Positions 25,691-34,894 of a DNA stretch of 64,000 nt are shown in pieces; position 1 is the stretch's first letter; the number at the start of each line of letters is the position of its first letter. The stretch lies in NCBI GenBank assembly GCA_020848035.1, contig JADLAX010000068.1:1-64000 (forward strand). The letters are read 5' to 3'. A program made the position numbers and the translations under genes. The notes under the pieces are model-generated. The model had not been told where the DNA came from. It saw nothing but the letters and a program-made list of their open reading frames with translations, and did no database searches. The DNA comes from Anaerolineae bacterium. GTDB lineage: Bacteria; Chloroflexota; Anaerolineae; Promineifilales; Promineifilaceae.

Positions 25691-28050
25691 TAGTGACCTC
25701 CTCCATTGGCAGCGTGGATGGCTGCATATACTTTTTCGGCCGTCAGCGGCATGTCGATGTGCTTCACGCCCAGCGGGGCCAGGGCATCCATCACCGCATT
25801 CACGATGGTGGGGGTTGAGGCAATCGTGCCCATTTCACCCACACCCTTTACGCCCAGCGGGTTGTGCGGCGAGGGGGTGACGGTGCGGCTGGTCTGGATC
25901 ATCGGGAAGCCATCGGCGCGTGGCATGGTGTAGTCTAGCAGCGAACCGGTGACCAGCTGACCGCCAGCATCGTACTGTGCCCCTTCCCACAGCGCCTGAC
26001 CGACGCCCTGAGCAATGCCGCCAACTACCTGGCCGCGCACGATCATCGGGTTGATCACGTTGCCCACGTCATCCACCGCAAAGTATTTCTGGATGGTGAT
26101 CTGACCGGTTTCTTTGTCGATTTCCACCTGGGCAATGTGGGCGCTGTTGGGGTAGGTGAAGTTGGCCGGATCGTAATAGGTGTCTTCTTCCAGGCCCGGT
26201 TCCATGCCTGCGGGCATGTTGTGGGCCGTGTAGGCCGCAAAGGCCAGTTCGCCAAACGACTTGGCTTTATCGGGCGACCCTTTGACATGGAAATTGCCGG
26301 TAGCGGCGTCGAAGGCCATGTCGGCTTCGTCTGCTTCCAGCAGGTGAGCCGCCAGCTTCATCATCTTGCCGCGCACCTTTTCGGCGCTGCGCACCAGGGC
26401 CGAGCCACCGACGGAAGTGCTGCGGCTGCCGTAGGTGCCCATGCCGTTGGTGATAACGGCCGTATCCCCATGCGAAATGTCAATGTCGTTCGGGTTGATG
26501 CCAAACTGGTCGGCCACAATCTGGCGGAAGGTGGTGTCGTGACCCTGGCCGTGGCTGTGCGCCCCGGTGAGCACGGTCACCTTGCCGGTGGCGTGTACGC
26601 GAATCGAGCCGCTTTCCCAGAAGCCGGTCACCCCGCCCAACGCGCCCGCCACGGCCGAGGGCGCCGGGCCAGACGCTTCGATACAGCCCGCCACGCCAAT
26701 ACCGACGAGACGGCCGTTCTCACGTGCCTGAGCCTGGTCCGCCCGCAGCTGAGCATAGTTGGACAGATCCTCCGCCTCGGCAAACAGCCCCTGGTAGTTG
26801 CCACTGTCGTACTGCAAGGCCACCGGGGTCTGGTACGGGAAATCTTCGGCGGGAATGAGGTTCTTTTTGCGGAACTCGATGGGGTCCATGTTCAGCTTTT
26901 GCGCCGCCAGGTCCATGAGCCGCTCCACCACGTAAGACGCTTCCGGGCGACCAGCGCCACGGTAGGCGTCAACCCACACGGTGTTGGACAGGGTGCCCCA
27001 CATGTTGCCGTAAATGCCGGGAATTTTGTACAGGCCAGAGAGCAGGGTGATGTAAAACGCGGTGGGGATCAGCGGGGCGACGATGGAGAGGTACGCGCCG
27101 TTGTCGGCCCAGGTGTTTACGTCCAGCCCCGTTACCGTGCCGTCGTTTTTGATGGCCAGCCGGGCTTTGGTAACGTGATCGCGGCCCTGGGTGTCGGAAA
27201 CGGCCGCTTCTGACCGTGTTGAGACCCATTTCACCGGGCGGTTGAGCCGACGCGCCGCCCACGGCACCAAAATTTCTTCCGGGTAGTGGGGAATCTTGCT
27301 GCCAAACCCGCCGCCTACATCTGGCGAGATGAGGCGCAGCTTGTGCTCGGGAATTTGCAGCGTAAAGGCGCTGATGACCACGCGGGTCAGGTTGGGGTTC
27401 TGGCTGGTGGTCCACAGCGTCATCTCTTCGGTGAACTCATTCCACTGGGCAACGGCCGCCCGTGGTTCCATCGCCGTGGCAATCAGCCGCTGGTTGATCA
27501 GGTCCAGCTCGACGATGTGGTCCGCTTCGGCAAACGCCTTATTGCGGGCCGCCATGTCGCCAATTTCCCAGGTGTAGCTCACGTTGTCGGCGATTTCGTC
27601 GTGTACCAAAACACCTGCTTCCATGGTGGCTTTCGCGCCGATGGCCGCAGGCAGCGGATCGTAATCCACCTCAATCAGATCCAGCGCATCGTAAGCGATG
27701 TACGGCGACTCGGCCACCACGATGGCGACGCGATCACCCACGTGGCGCACTTTGTCTACCTGCAGCGCGTACTGCACCGGAATTTTGATGTTGGGCACCT
27801 GCCAGCCACAGGGCAGGGCACCCACGCCATCGTTCAGCAAATCTTGCCCGGTGAAGACGCCCAACACGCCGTCCAGCGCTTCGGCGGCAGACGTGTCGAT
27901 GCTGTTGATTTTGGCGTGGGCGTAGGGGCTGCGCTTGATGGCCAGGTAGGCCATGCCGGGGAGGGTCAGGTTGGCCACATAGCGGCCTTTGCCTTGAATA
28001 AAACGCGGATCCTCGACCCGCTTCATGCTTTTACCAATATAGCTGCCCAT
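25690..28050 (-). CDS. coxL: Form II CoxL-like molybdenum hydroxylase large subunit
   Basis: A catalytic subunit of 786 residues that binds Mo-molybdopterin cytosine dinucleotide. The active-site loop reads AYRGAGR (362-368), the form II signature. Form I, the proven CO dehydrogenase, has AYXCSFR with the Cu-binding Cys. The catalytic Glu is E739 in GVGEMG. MCD-binding motifs such as 'GGGFGSK' and 'GSRSTSVGGSAL' are present. Because form II enzymes lack the Cys, CO oxidation is doubtful and another substrate is likely. The one-base overlaps on both sides show tight coupling with coxS and coxM. Accessory genes coxD/E/F are not in the window. Confidence 0.93.
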   Translation of the reverse strand: MGSYIGKSMKRVEDPRFIQGKGRYVANLTLPGMAYLAIKRSPYAHAKINSIDTSAAEALDGVLGVFTGQDLLNDGVGALPCGWQVPNIKIPVQYALQVDKVRHVGDRVAIVVAESPYIAYDALDLIEVDYDPLPAAIGAKATMEAGVLVHDEIADNVSYTWEIGDMAARNKAFAEADHIVELDLINQRLIATAMEPRAAVAQWNEFTEEMTLWTTSQNPNLTRVVISAFTLQIPEHKLRLISPDVGGGFGSKIPHYPEEILVPWAARRLNRPVKWVSTRSEAAVSDTQGRDHVTKARLAIKNDGTVTGLDVNTWADNGAYLSIVAPLIPTAFYITLLSGLYKIPGIYGNMWGTLSNTVWVDAYRGAGRPEASYVVERLMDLAAQKLNMDPIEFRKKNLIPAEDFPYQTPVALQYDSGNYQGLFAEAEDLSNYAQLRADQAQARENGRLVGIGVAGCIEASGPAPSAVAGALGGVTGFWESGSIRVHATGKVTVLTGAHSHGQGHDTTFRQIVADQFGINPNDIDISHGDTAVITNGMGTYGSRSTSVGGSALVRSAEKVRGKMMKLAAHLLEADEADMAFDAATGNFHVKGSPDKAKSFGELAFAAYTAHNMPAGMEPGLEEDTYYDPANFTYPNSAHIAQVEIDKETGQITIQKYFAVDDVGNVINPMIVRGQVVGGIAQGVGQALWEGAQYDAGGQLVTGSLLDYTMPRADGFPMIQTSRTVTPSPHNPLGVKGVGEMGTIASTPTIVNAVMDALAPLGVKHIDMPLTAEKVYAAIHAANGGGH

Positions 28051-28517
28051 TAGTCACCTCCACCTGCGGCGGCTGCCGCTATTACCGAACGGACGATGTT
28101 TTCGTAGCCGGTGCAGCGGCAAATATTGCCTTCAAGGCCGTGCCGTACATCTTCTTCGGTTAAGTTGGGGTTGTTCGCAACGAGTTTGGTGGCGGCCATG
28201 ATCATGCCGGGGGTGCAGAAGCCGCACTGTAGACCATGATTGTCCCAAAAGGCTTGCTGCATGGGGTGCAGGTGGCCATTTTGGGCCAGGCCTTCGATGG
28301 TGGTAATCTCCGCGCCATCGGCCTGAACGGCCAGGGTAGCGCACGATTTGACGGCCATGCCATTCATGTGAATGGTGCAGGCACCACATTGGCCGGTGTC
28401 GCAGCCGATGTTGGTGCCCGTCAGGCCCAGGTGATCGCGTAGGAAGTGAACGAGGAGGGTGCGGGGTTCAACCTCTCGCTCAACTAGCTTCCCGTTTACG
28501 GTAACACTGACTTTCAT
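28050..28517 (-). CDS. coxS: [2Fe-2S] small subunit of CO dehydrogenase-type enzyme
   Basis: The 155 residues bind two [2Fe-2S] clusters. The plant-type cluster uses C39, C44, C47 and C59 ([10 protein letters not shown]...C). The helical-domain cluster uses C98, C101, C133 and C135 (QCGFC...ICRC). It is first of the three-gene coxSLM operon. GGAAGGAGA lies before the ATG. It shuttles electrons from the Mo centre of CoxL to the FAD of CoxM. Confidence 0.95.
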   Translation of the reverse strand: MKVSVTVNGKLVEREVEPRTLLVHFLRDHLGLTGTNIGCDTGQCGACTIHMNGMAVKSCATLAVQADGAEITTIEGLAQNGHLHPMQQAFWDNHGLQCGFCTPGMIMAATKLVANNPNLTEEDVRHGLEGNICRCTGYENIVRSVIAAAAAGGGD

Positions 28518-28660
28518 AGAGCCCGTCTCCTTCCTGATAGGTGCGCAGGGGGATGCGCTGTTGATAAGGTCCGTGGATGAGGCTGGCGGCGTAACGGCCG
28601 TTTGCCTCAGGGTGCTGGTAAAAATAGCTGGGATTCAAATAATGTGTGATGCTCTAAAAA

Positions 28661-29362
28661 TTAGACCTCCTTACCTCCTTTTTCCAGGGCTTTGGCAACT
28701 TTTTGGGCAATGTTGTTGGCCCACCAGTTGCTCAGCAGCCGAACAAGCAGCAAAATGCCCACCACACCGAGCACGCCTTTAATCAGGCTGTCCCGGTTTT
28801 CTGGGGCCAGGTATTCTTCAACCAGGTTTTTGGCTACTCCAGCGGCAAAGGCAGCCTGCGAGGGTGGTGCTGGCGGCATGGGTGCGTCGGTCATACCCAA
28901 TTCGCTGCTCGCGTCGGCCATCATGCGGGCCTGCACCTGCTGGCCCAGCCCTTCCAGGCTCTGCCGAATAATGGCGTTGGCCGAGGTGTCTAGCAGGCGT
29001 TGGCCTACGCTGGCCAAACGGCCGCCTACCTGGGCATCACCGCTGTAGTGCAGCAGGGTCATGTCGCCATCTTCTTCCAGGCGCATGGAGCCGGTTCCTT
29101 TGACAAAGCCGGGTGCGCCTTTGCCGTCGATGAGAATGTTGTAACCGCGGGGGCTTTGCACATCTGTGAGGGTGACTTCGCCCTGGAATTTGCCTTGAAC
29201 GGGGCCAACTTTAATTTTGAGGATGCCATGAAACTGGTTTTCGCCAACGGTTTCCAGCGCTTCACAGCCGGGCATAATGTTGGCCAGCGTGACGGGGTCC
29301 AACAGCATGGGCCAAAGAACATCGCGAGGTGCCGCAAACGGGTAGCTGCCTTCAATTTTCAT
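28661..29362 (-). CDS. coxG: CoxG-like membrane-anchor protein
   Basis: The SRPBCC/CoxG fold covers about residues 1-150 ('MKIEGSYPFAAPRDVLWPMLLDPVTLANIMPG', 'GGRLASVGQRLLDTSANAIIRQSLEGL'). A Pro/Ala linker and a C-terminal amphipathic/hydrophobic segment ('GVLGVVGILLLVRLLSNWW') follow. In Oligotropha CoxG recruits CO dehydrogenase to the membrane. It lies just upstream of coxS on the same strand. It shares long identical stretches with the protein at 16752, so the two are duplicates. CAGGAG precedes the ATG. Confidence 0.9.
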   Translation of the reverse strand: MKIEGSYPFAAPRDVLWPMLLDPVTLANIMPGCEALETVGENQFHGILKIKVGPVQGKFQGEVTLTDVQSPRGYNILIDGKGAPGFVKGTGSMRLEEDGDMTLLHYSGDAQVGGRLASVGQRLLDTSANAIIRQSLEGLGQQVQARMMADASSELGMTDAPMPPAPPSQAAFAAGVAKNLVEEYLAPENRDSLIKGVLGVVGILLLVRLLSNWWANNIAQKVAKALEKGGKEV

Positions 29363-29537
29363 TGAGTTTTCTCCTGCAGGATAGTTGATGGTTGAGAAAA
29401 TTATTCTGCTCTTCGCGATTTGTTTTTGGTTTGCCCCTTGTTTGCTATTCAGGCAACAAGTACCCAGGCTTTGTGTATTTTTGCTGATTTTTGTAGGTAT
29501 TTAACTGTATAAGTTTTACCTAATCTGTGCCGTCGTG

Positions 29538-29975
29538 TCAAACGGCTTCGGCACTCATTTTCAGGCAGCGAAAGAAGTTATCCAGGAGGCGGGGGGCGGT
29601 GGATTGAATTACCTGCCGCAGCATCTTGTTGGGGGGATCCAGTTCAGCGGCAAAGGTGAGTTGGGTGGTGGTTGGGGTGGTGGCGTTGAGGTGGAAACGG
29701 CCGTTCATCAGCAAGCAGGTACTGCCAATTTGGGCCTCGCTGCACCACTCCAGCAAAGAGGGGGGTGTCATGTTTTGCCAGGTGAGCAGGAGGGGAATGT
29801 GTACCCGGCTGCTGCCGCTGCCCCAGGTAAACTGTAGTTGAAACTGGGAATTGGTGGGCAGCTCGGCCCAACCCGTCAGGTGGGGCGTGCAGCGGCTGAC
29901 GATATGCGGGTTGGTGAGGGTGTGCCAGACGGCCGTTTGCCCGGCGGCAAATTGGATGGTGCCCTGAAACTGCAT
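29538..29975 (-). CDS. Small SRPBCC protein (CoxG-related)
   Basis: 145 residues beginning 'MQFQGTIQFAAGQTAVWHTLTNPHIVSRCTPHLTGW', the same start pattern as the CoxG family but without the C-terminal membrane tail. The rest is compatible with the helix-grip fold, with a long C-terminal helix 'MLRQVIQSTAPRLLDNFFRCLKM'. It probably binds a hydrophobic ligand or a partner enzyme. Only one base separates it from the preceding gene. It is a divergent member and does not replace the true CoxG. Confidence 0.75.
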   Translation of the reverse strand: MQFQGTIQFAAGQTAVWHTLTNPHIVSRCTPHLTGWAELPTNSQFQLQFTWGSGSSRVHIPLLLTWQNMTPPSLLEWCSEAQIGSTCLLMNGRFHLNATTPTTTQLTFAAELDPPNKMLRQVIQSTAPRLLDNFFRCLKMSAEAV

Positions 29976-29976
29976 T

Positions 29977-30537
29977 TTACTCGCTCACCGGTTGGTAAGT
30001 GGCTTCCCAGCCGGGAAACGCATCCATCGATTCTTTAATGAAACCATCAGCAATTTCGCGCACACGGCCGTCGGTAATGCTTTGGGCAATACGGTTCACA
30101 ACACGTTTGGGCATGAGGCGCATGCCTAACGGCCGTTCCAGGTCTGCTTTCAGGCGGATGGTGTACTCGATGCGGGTTTGGCTGCCCAGGTCAAAAAATT
30201 GGGTGTCGATGGCAAACAGACCGCTGCCCGTAGTGTGGCGCATTGATGTTTCCGCCTGGATGGGAGCGGCCGTTTCGATTTTGACCGGGTATACCTGGAG
30301 CTGTTTAGCCGCCAAATCTACAGTACATTCCAAATCCGAGTAGATTTGAATGGTGTACGTGCCCAGTTCCACCGTTTCATACAACATGCGAATCTGGTTG
30401 GGGGCGTAGGTGTGCACAAGGCTAATGTGGGGCAGAAAAGCGGCGACGCGGCTGATGTCGCTGTAATAGGTGAGCGCCGTTTCCGGAATAGCGGGAAAAA
30501 CGAACGCACGTTTGATAGAGCCGGTGATATTGATCAT
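29977..30537 (-). CDS. SRPBCC-like protein (DUF1997-type)
   Basis: 186 residues with 'FVFPAIPETALTYYSDISRVAAFLPHISLV' at the start and repeated beta strands, which suggest a START/SRPBCC-type lipid-binding fold near the DUF1997 family. No catalytic motif was seen. It is third in a minus-strand run of helix-grip proteins leading into coxS, so a link to that enzyme or to lipid/polyester metabolism is an inference. No good ribosome site is visible before the ATG. Confidence 0.6.
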   Translation of the reverse strand: MINITGSIKRAFVFPAIPETALTYYSDISRVAAFLPHISLVHTYAPNQIRMLYETVELGTYTIQIYSDLECTVDLAAKQLQVYPVKIETAAPIQAETSMRHTTGSGLFAIDTQFFDLGSQTRIEYTIRLKADLERPLGMRLMPKRVVNRIAQSITDGRVREIADGFIKESMDAFPGWEATYQPVSE

Positions 30538-30555
30538 ACAGCGGGTTCGTGTGGG

Positions 30556-31131
30556 TTATTGTGGTTGGGTGTTTTCGATATCTTTTTCTTCAATTAAGGA
30601 GTCGATCTTGGCCGACAGCGATTCGATCTGGCTGGTCAGCGCCTCAACTTCTTCGCGGGATGGCACGCCCCGCATACCCAGCAGTCGTTCCAGCCGCTGC
30701 TGGCCAATCATCATTTCTTTGCTTTTTTCCTGGCCGGCGGCCATCAGCTTTTCGCTCAGGTGGATGGCCTCTTCTTTGGCCATTTCGCCGCGCTCTACCA
30801 GGGTTTGCAGCCGCTTCTCAATCTCTTCATCGACGTGCTTCAGCAGTTCCAGCGGCGAGTTGAGGTTGCGCCGCAGCACGTTGAGCGTATCGCCGCCCGC
30901 CCGCACCAGCCCGGTGAGGACTGATTTGGGTAGGAAGCCGCTGTTGCGTTTTTCTTGCTCAAAGATGATTTGGGTGAGGGTAACGGCCGTTAAATCTTCA
31001 TCGGTCGTGTGGTCTACCACCTGTACTTCTTGCCCTTCACGGATTAGCTCAGCGATGCCGTCTAGGGTGATATATCTTTTGGCTTCTGTGTCGTAAAGCT
31101 TGCGGTTGGGATAACGCTTGATAACGGGCAT
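30556..31131 (-). CDS. PhaR-like polyhydroxyalkanoate regulator
   Basis: Residues 1-60 are the PHB/PHA accumulation regulator DNA-binding domain ('[54 protein letters not shown]'). A long helical, coiled-coil C-terminus follows. In PHA-producing bacteria PhaR binds both DNA and granules and represses phasin genes; the two adjacent phasin-like genes fit that. No PHA synthase is in the window. ATG at 31131 has AAGGA upstream. Confidence 0.88.
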   Translation of the reverse strand: MPVIKRYPNRKLYDTEAKRYITLDGIAELIREGQEVQVVDHTTDEDLTAVTLTQIIFEQEKRNSGFLPKSVLTGLVRAGGDTLNVLRRNLNSPLELLKHVDEEIEKRLQTLVERGEMAKEEAIHLSEKLMAAGQEKSKEMMIGQQRLERLLGMRGVPSREEVEALTSQIESLSAKIDSLIEEKDIENTQPQ

Positions 31132-31290
31132 AGTGGCTAAATTCCTTCGGGTAATTCCTTTAATGATTCAGTGCGTCATCCAAAATTATAGGCGTGATTG
31201 TGGGATATGCAACAAAGGAGAGGGCGGGCTTTTTACGGCCGTTCCTCTCCCGAAACTTATGTTGTTCAATTGTAGAAAAGCAGCAGTGGC

Positions 31291-31668
31291 TTACTTTTGC
31301 TCTTTCAGTGTGTCGATCTTTTTGGTCAGCTCGGCCACTTTTTGGCTCAACTGCTCAATGTCGGATTTAGTGGGAATGTTCATGCGGTTGAGCAGGCTTT
31401 CCATGCGCTTCTCCAGCTCGTCGCTGACGCGCTTGCCGCTATCCTGGGTGCGCTGCTTACGTTTTTCAGACAGGTCGTTGAGCAGGGAACGGCCGTCTTT
31501 TTCCGCAATTTCGCCCTTTTCGATCAGCTTGTGGACAAACTTTTCGGCTTCGTCCTGCGCCAACGACACAGCGCCGACCCCGGCCAATAAAACACGGCGT
31601 ACACCTTCTACAAAAGGATTGCTCCCTTCGGCTACAACTTCTTCTTCAACTGCAATTTTGTCTGTCAT
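31291..31668 (-). CDS. Phasin-like granule-associated protein
   Basis: A 125-residue, almost wholly helical and charged protein of the poly(hydroxyalkanoate) granule-associated type: 'VEGVRRVLLAGVGAVSLAQDEAEKFVHKLIEKGEIAEKDGRSLLNDL' then a basic stretch and 'RMNIPTKSDIEQLSQKVAELTKKIDTL'. Such proteins coat storage granules. It is clearly homologous to the gene upstream at 31840. AGGTGAGGT precedes the ATG. Confidence 0.82.
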   Translation of the reverse strand: MTDKIAVEEEVVAEGSNPFVEGVRRVLLAGVGAVSLAQDEAEKFVHKLIEKGEIAEKDGRSLLNDLSEKRKQRTQDSGKRVSDELEKRMESLLNRMNIPTKSDIEQLSQKVAELTKKIDTLKEQK

Positions 31669-31736
31669 GGTTTTACCTCACCTGATTCACAATGTGGTGT
31701 GTACGGCTAAAAATATTGCCGTCTCTAGCGACAGCC

Positions 31737-31829
31737 TGCGGGTAGATGAGACTCACCTACCCGCAATCTGTGATTTCTCCCGTCCCAAGAGGTGGTAGCT
31801 GTCGGGTAAATGCCGCGGTGGCATTTACC
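31737..31829. repeat. Two hairpins between the phasin-like genes
   Basis: TGCGGGTAG/CTACCCGCA with an 11-nt loop, and GGTAAATGCC/GGCATTTACC with a 5-nt loop, sit in the 171-bp gap between the phasin genes. Neither has a T-tract on the minus strand. They may attenuate or stabilise the transcript so that the first phasin is made in larger amounts. Confidence 0.5.
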
Positions 31830-31839
31830 ATTGTGATGG

Positions 31840-32214
31840 TTATGCAGCTTTGCTCAGGTCGTTGACTTTCTTGTTCAGCGTGGTGACCTTGCGGCTGAGT
31901 TTTTCAATGTCGTTTTTGGACGGAATGTTCATGGTGTGCAGAACATCTTCCAGGCGCTTTTCAACTTCTTTTTCAACCCGCTTGGCCGCTTTTTTCACGT
32001 CTTTTTGCCGGTTTTCAACCTGCTTGTTGAACATGTTACGGGTTTTCTGCTCGGTGGTGGAGCCGCGCTCAACCAGGCTGTTAAACAGCTGGGTCAGTTC
32101 TTCTTGTGCCAGGGTAAAAACACCCAAACCGGCGAGCATGACTTTACGGCCGTTTTCCCGCAGCATGTTGACGTTTTCTTCTACCGTTTCGTTAAACTCG
32201 ATTTTTTCTGCCAT
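31840..32214 (-). CDS. Phasin-like granule-associated protein
   Basis: A 124-residue helical protein, paralogue of the next gene downstream: 'NVNMLRENGRKVMLAGLGVFTLAQEELTQLFNSLVERGSTTEQKTRNMF' and the shared ending 'MNIPSKNDIEKLSRKVTTLNKKVNDL'. The central section is rich in Lys/Arg, as in granule-bound phasins. ATG at 32214 follows GGAGG; the track start is 10 residues too long. It is the first gene of the minus-strand run that ends in coxM. Confidence 0.82.
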   Translation of the reverse strand: MAEKIEFNETVEENVNMLRENGRKVMLAGLGVFTLAQEELTQLFNSLVERGSTTEQKTRNMFNKQVENRQKDVKKAAKRVEKEVEKRLEDVLHTMNIPSKNDIEKLSRKVTTLNKKVNDLSKAA

Positions 32215-32388
32215 TTTTTGTGCCTCCTGCAATCTGTTTAGCAAAGATTGCCGATAACTTAATATGTTTAGATTGGTTTATGACGCGTTGCATCATGAAG
32301 CAATATAACACAGTGCGTCATGGATGTCAAGCAAGACAAAAATGAGGCTCTTTGGGCATTCAGGGGGCTTACGTTTACAGGCCGTGAT

Positions 32389-32439
32389 GCGTGAAACGTG
32401 AAACGTGAACAGAGGGCCATCACGTTTCACGCTTCACGT
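32389..32439. repeat. Inverted repeat of the CACGTTTCAC type
   Basis: Left arm GCGTGAAACGTGAAACGTGA pairs with the right arm (two mismatches) over an 11-nt loop. The same unit, with perfect 18-bp arms, recurs at 43227-43271. It lies in the 390-bp divergent region between the phasin gene and the dehydrogenase gene, which otherwise holds only AT-rich promoter-like sequence. Confidence 0.75.
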
Positions 32440-32604
32440 TTCAGGCCAGACCCGACAAAATGATCAAATTGCCAATGATCTGAAAATTGTTACAAAATGA
32501 GTATAATCAGTCACACCCATCTTGAAGGCAAAATTGACCCAATTCAACGACAAAGCGCCGAACAATATGGACCCATTGACCCAAAGGAAAAAAGGAGCAC
32601 ATCT

Positions 32605-34812
32605 ATGGTGGAGCAAGCTGGTTTAAACCCCAAAGTTGCCGTGCTGCATTATCACGGTACGGCCGAATCCCAAGAAACCATCGAATTGTTGGGCCGTACG
32701 GTGCATATCCAGCATGTTGGCTGCGACGGTGACCTGGACAAAATGGCGGCGCACATTGCGGAACTGGACGGCCAGGTAACGGCCGTTGCCCTCACCGGCG
32801 TCAGCAAAACGCTGCGCCTGGGCAAAGCCAGAGTAGCTCACCCGGCCGCCGAGCCGCTGTTTAACACGGCGCAGCAAACGCCCGTGGTGGATGGCGCTGG
32901 GGTGCGCGCCGCTATGGAGCGTTGGGCCGTGCGCCTGGCCGATGAGTCCCAACCCGGCATCTGGTCGCGCAAGCGGGTGTTGATGGCCCCCGGCTTAAAC
33001 CATGGCGGTCTGGCGCAGGCGCTGGAGCAGTTCACCGAAGAGCTGCGCTATGCCGACCCCATCGTTTATTTTGCCCTGCCCCAGGCTCCTGGCGTGGGCA
33101 GCGCCGAAACGCTGGCCCGCGTTGCCGAACCCACCTTAAACCAGCTGCGTGCTTACCCATTCCGGCGGCTGTTTCCCGAGGCCGGGGAAACGGTACGGCC
33201 GCGCAGCCCCAAGCTGTTTGAGTGGGCCGATGTGCTGGCCGGGGACATGGGCGGCATTCGCCGCTATGCGCCCAAACAGCTCAAGCGCAAAGTGATTGTG
33301 GTGGAGTCGGCCACCGAAGAAGATGTGGTTGACTTGCGCGAGCGGGGTGTTTCGGCCATTGTCACCACCATGCCGCCGCTGGGGCACGAACTGGCGCATT
33401 TGGGAGCGGCCGTTTTTGAAGCCTGCCTCATTGCCCTTAGCCCCGACAAACAGGCCGCCCGCACCGAAAACACCTACCTCAATTTGATGGCCCAAATGAA
33501 CTGGCAGCCAGGCATCAAATATTTGCAGCCAGACGAGGCGGGCATCAACAAATTTGCCTTTGTCATTCATCCCTTGTCGCCCCGATTTATTTATACCCAT
33601 CCCAAGTTCCGCTGGACGCGCTATTTGCCGGAGCGACTGGTCGAACGCGTGGCCGCCCACCTGCCGCCGATGTACGGCAGCCGCATCACCGGCATCGAAA
33701 GCGCAACCACCGGGCAAAAAGTGGAAGGATACCTGATGTTTATCGGCGGCACGCCGCGTGAATTGATGCGGCGCGATCCGGCGTTTGTTTACCGGCGGCT
33801 CATTCGCGCCTCGCGCATGGCTGAGCGGTACGGCGCGCGCCTGATGGGGCTGGGGGCGTTCACTTCGGTGGTAGGCGACGCGGGCATTACCGTGGCCCAA
33901 AAGGCGGACATTGCCATCACCTCCGGCAACAGCCTGACCGTGGCTGCCACGCTGGAAACGGCCAAGCAGGCGGTGGTGAAGATGGGCAACAACCTGGATG
34001 AAGCCCACCAGGGCAAGGTGATGGTCATTGGCGCGACGGGGTCAATTGGTTCGGTTTGCTCGCGGCTGCTGGCCCAGGCGGTGCCCAACATTGTGCTGGT
34101 GGCGCCGCGCCCGGAGAAGCTCATCGCCCTCAAGCAGACCATTGAGGCCGAAACGCCCACGGCGAAGGTGACGCTCAGCACCACGGCCGATGATTACGTC
34201 AGCGACTGCGATCTCATTGTGACCACCACGACGGCGCTGAACACCCGCATTATTGACATAACGATGTGCAAACCTGGCGCGGTCATTTGCGACATTGCCC
34301 GCCCGCCGGACATCACCGAGGAAGAGGCGGCGCTGCGCCCGGACGTGCTGGTGATTGAGTCGGGCGAGATTTTGCTGCCGGGCAAGCCCGACTTTGGCAT
34401 GAACATTGGTCTGCCGCCAGGAGTGGCCTATGCCTGTCTGGCAGAAACGGCGCTGCTGGCGATGGACGGCCGTTTCGAAGATTACACGCTCGGCCGCAAC
34501 ATTGAAATTGAGCGGGTGAAGGAAATTTACCGGCTCTACAAAAAGCATGGTCTGGAGCTGTCTGGCATTCGCAGTCACGATCACTTTTTGACCGATGAAG
34601 ACCTGGCCAAAAAGCGCACCCTGGCCGACGAACTGCGTAACGATCCGGCCAAACTGGCCGACGTGCGGCGTCAGGCCCAGGCGGCGCTGCCCGTCAAGCG
34701 AGCTTATCGCCCGGCCAAAAGCGGCGGCAGTCGAGCGACGGCCATCGCGGCGGGTGCGGGAGCGGCTGTTTTGGCCGCCGTGGCTGGTTTGTTTTTTTGG
34801 CGACGGAAATAA
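32605..34812 (+). CDS. Large dehydrogenase related to acyl-ACP reductase, tail-anchored
   Basis: 735 residues. The centre has '[37 protein letters not shown]' followed by a Rossmann fold with GATGSIGS (476-483), the order found in cyanobacterial acyl-ACP reductases and in shikimate/glutamyl-tRNA reductase-like enzymes. In this family a catalytic Cys is expected shortly after 'TGNS'; here that stretch has no Cys, so fatty-aldehyde formation is uncertain. The N-terminal 330 residues are unrecognised. A C-terminal hydrophobic helix plus RRK forms a membrane or granule anchor. ATG at 32605 has AAAAGGAG and is preferred over the track start. Confidence 0.7.
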   Translation: MVEQAGLNPKVAVLHYHGTAESQETIELLGRTVHIQHVGCDGDLDKMAAHIAELDGQVTAVALTGVSKTLRLGKARVAHPAAEPLFNTAQQTPVVDGAGVRAAMERWAVRLADESQPGIWSRKRVLMAPGLNHGGLAQALEQFTEELRYADPIVYFALPQAPGVGSAETLARVAEPTLNQLRAYPFRRLFPEAGETVRPRSPKLFEWADVLAGDMGGIRRYAPKQLKRKVIVVESATEEDVVDLRERGVSAIVTTMPPLGHELAHLGAAVFEACLIALSPDKQAARTENTYLNLMAQMNWQPGIKYLQPDEAGINKFAFVIHPLSPRFIYTHPKFRWTRYLPERLVERVAAHLPPMYGSRITGIESATTGQKVEGYLMFIGGTPRELMRRDPAFVYRRLIRASRMAERYGARLMGLGAFTSVVGDAGITVAQKADIAITSGNSLTVAATLETAKQAVVKMGNNLDEAHQGKVMVIGATGSIGSVCSRLLAQAVPNIVLVAPRPEKLIALKQTIEAETPTAKVTLSTTADDYVSDCDLIVTTTTALNTRIIDITMCKPGAVICDIARPPDITEEEAALRPDVLVIESGEILLPGKPDFGMNIGLPPGVAYACLAETALLAMDGRFEDYTLGRNIEIERVKEIYRLYKKHGLELSGIRSHDHFLTDEDLAKKRTLADELRNDPAKLADVRRQAQAALPVKRAYRPAKSGGSRATAIAAGAGAAVLAAVAGLFFWRRK

Positions 34813-34813
34813 T

Positions 34814-34862
34814 AGTGAAAAGTGAAAAGAGAAAAGAACTTTCCCACTTATCACTTTTCACT
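34814..34862. repeat. AGTGAAAAGTGA inverted repeat
   Basis: Exact 12-bp arms AGTGAAAAGTGA / TCACTTTTCACT separated by 25 bp, just after the dehydrogenase stop. A similar AAAAGTGAAAAGT run lies at about 55733-55757. It may be part of a terminator or a small dispersed repeat. Confidence 0.55.
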
Positions 34863-34894
34863 TCTTACTGCCCACTTCCCACAGGAGGAAACTG

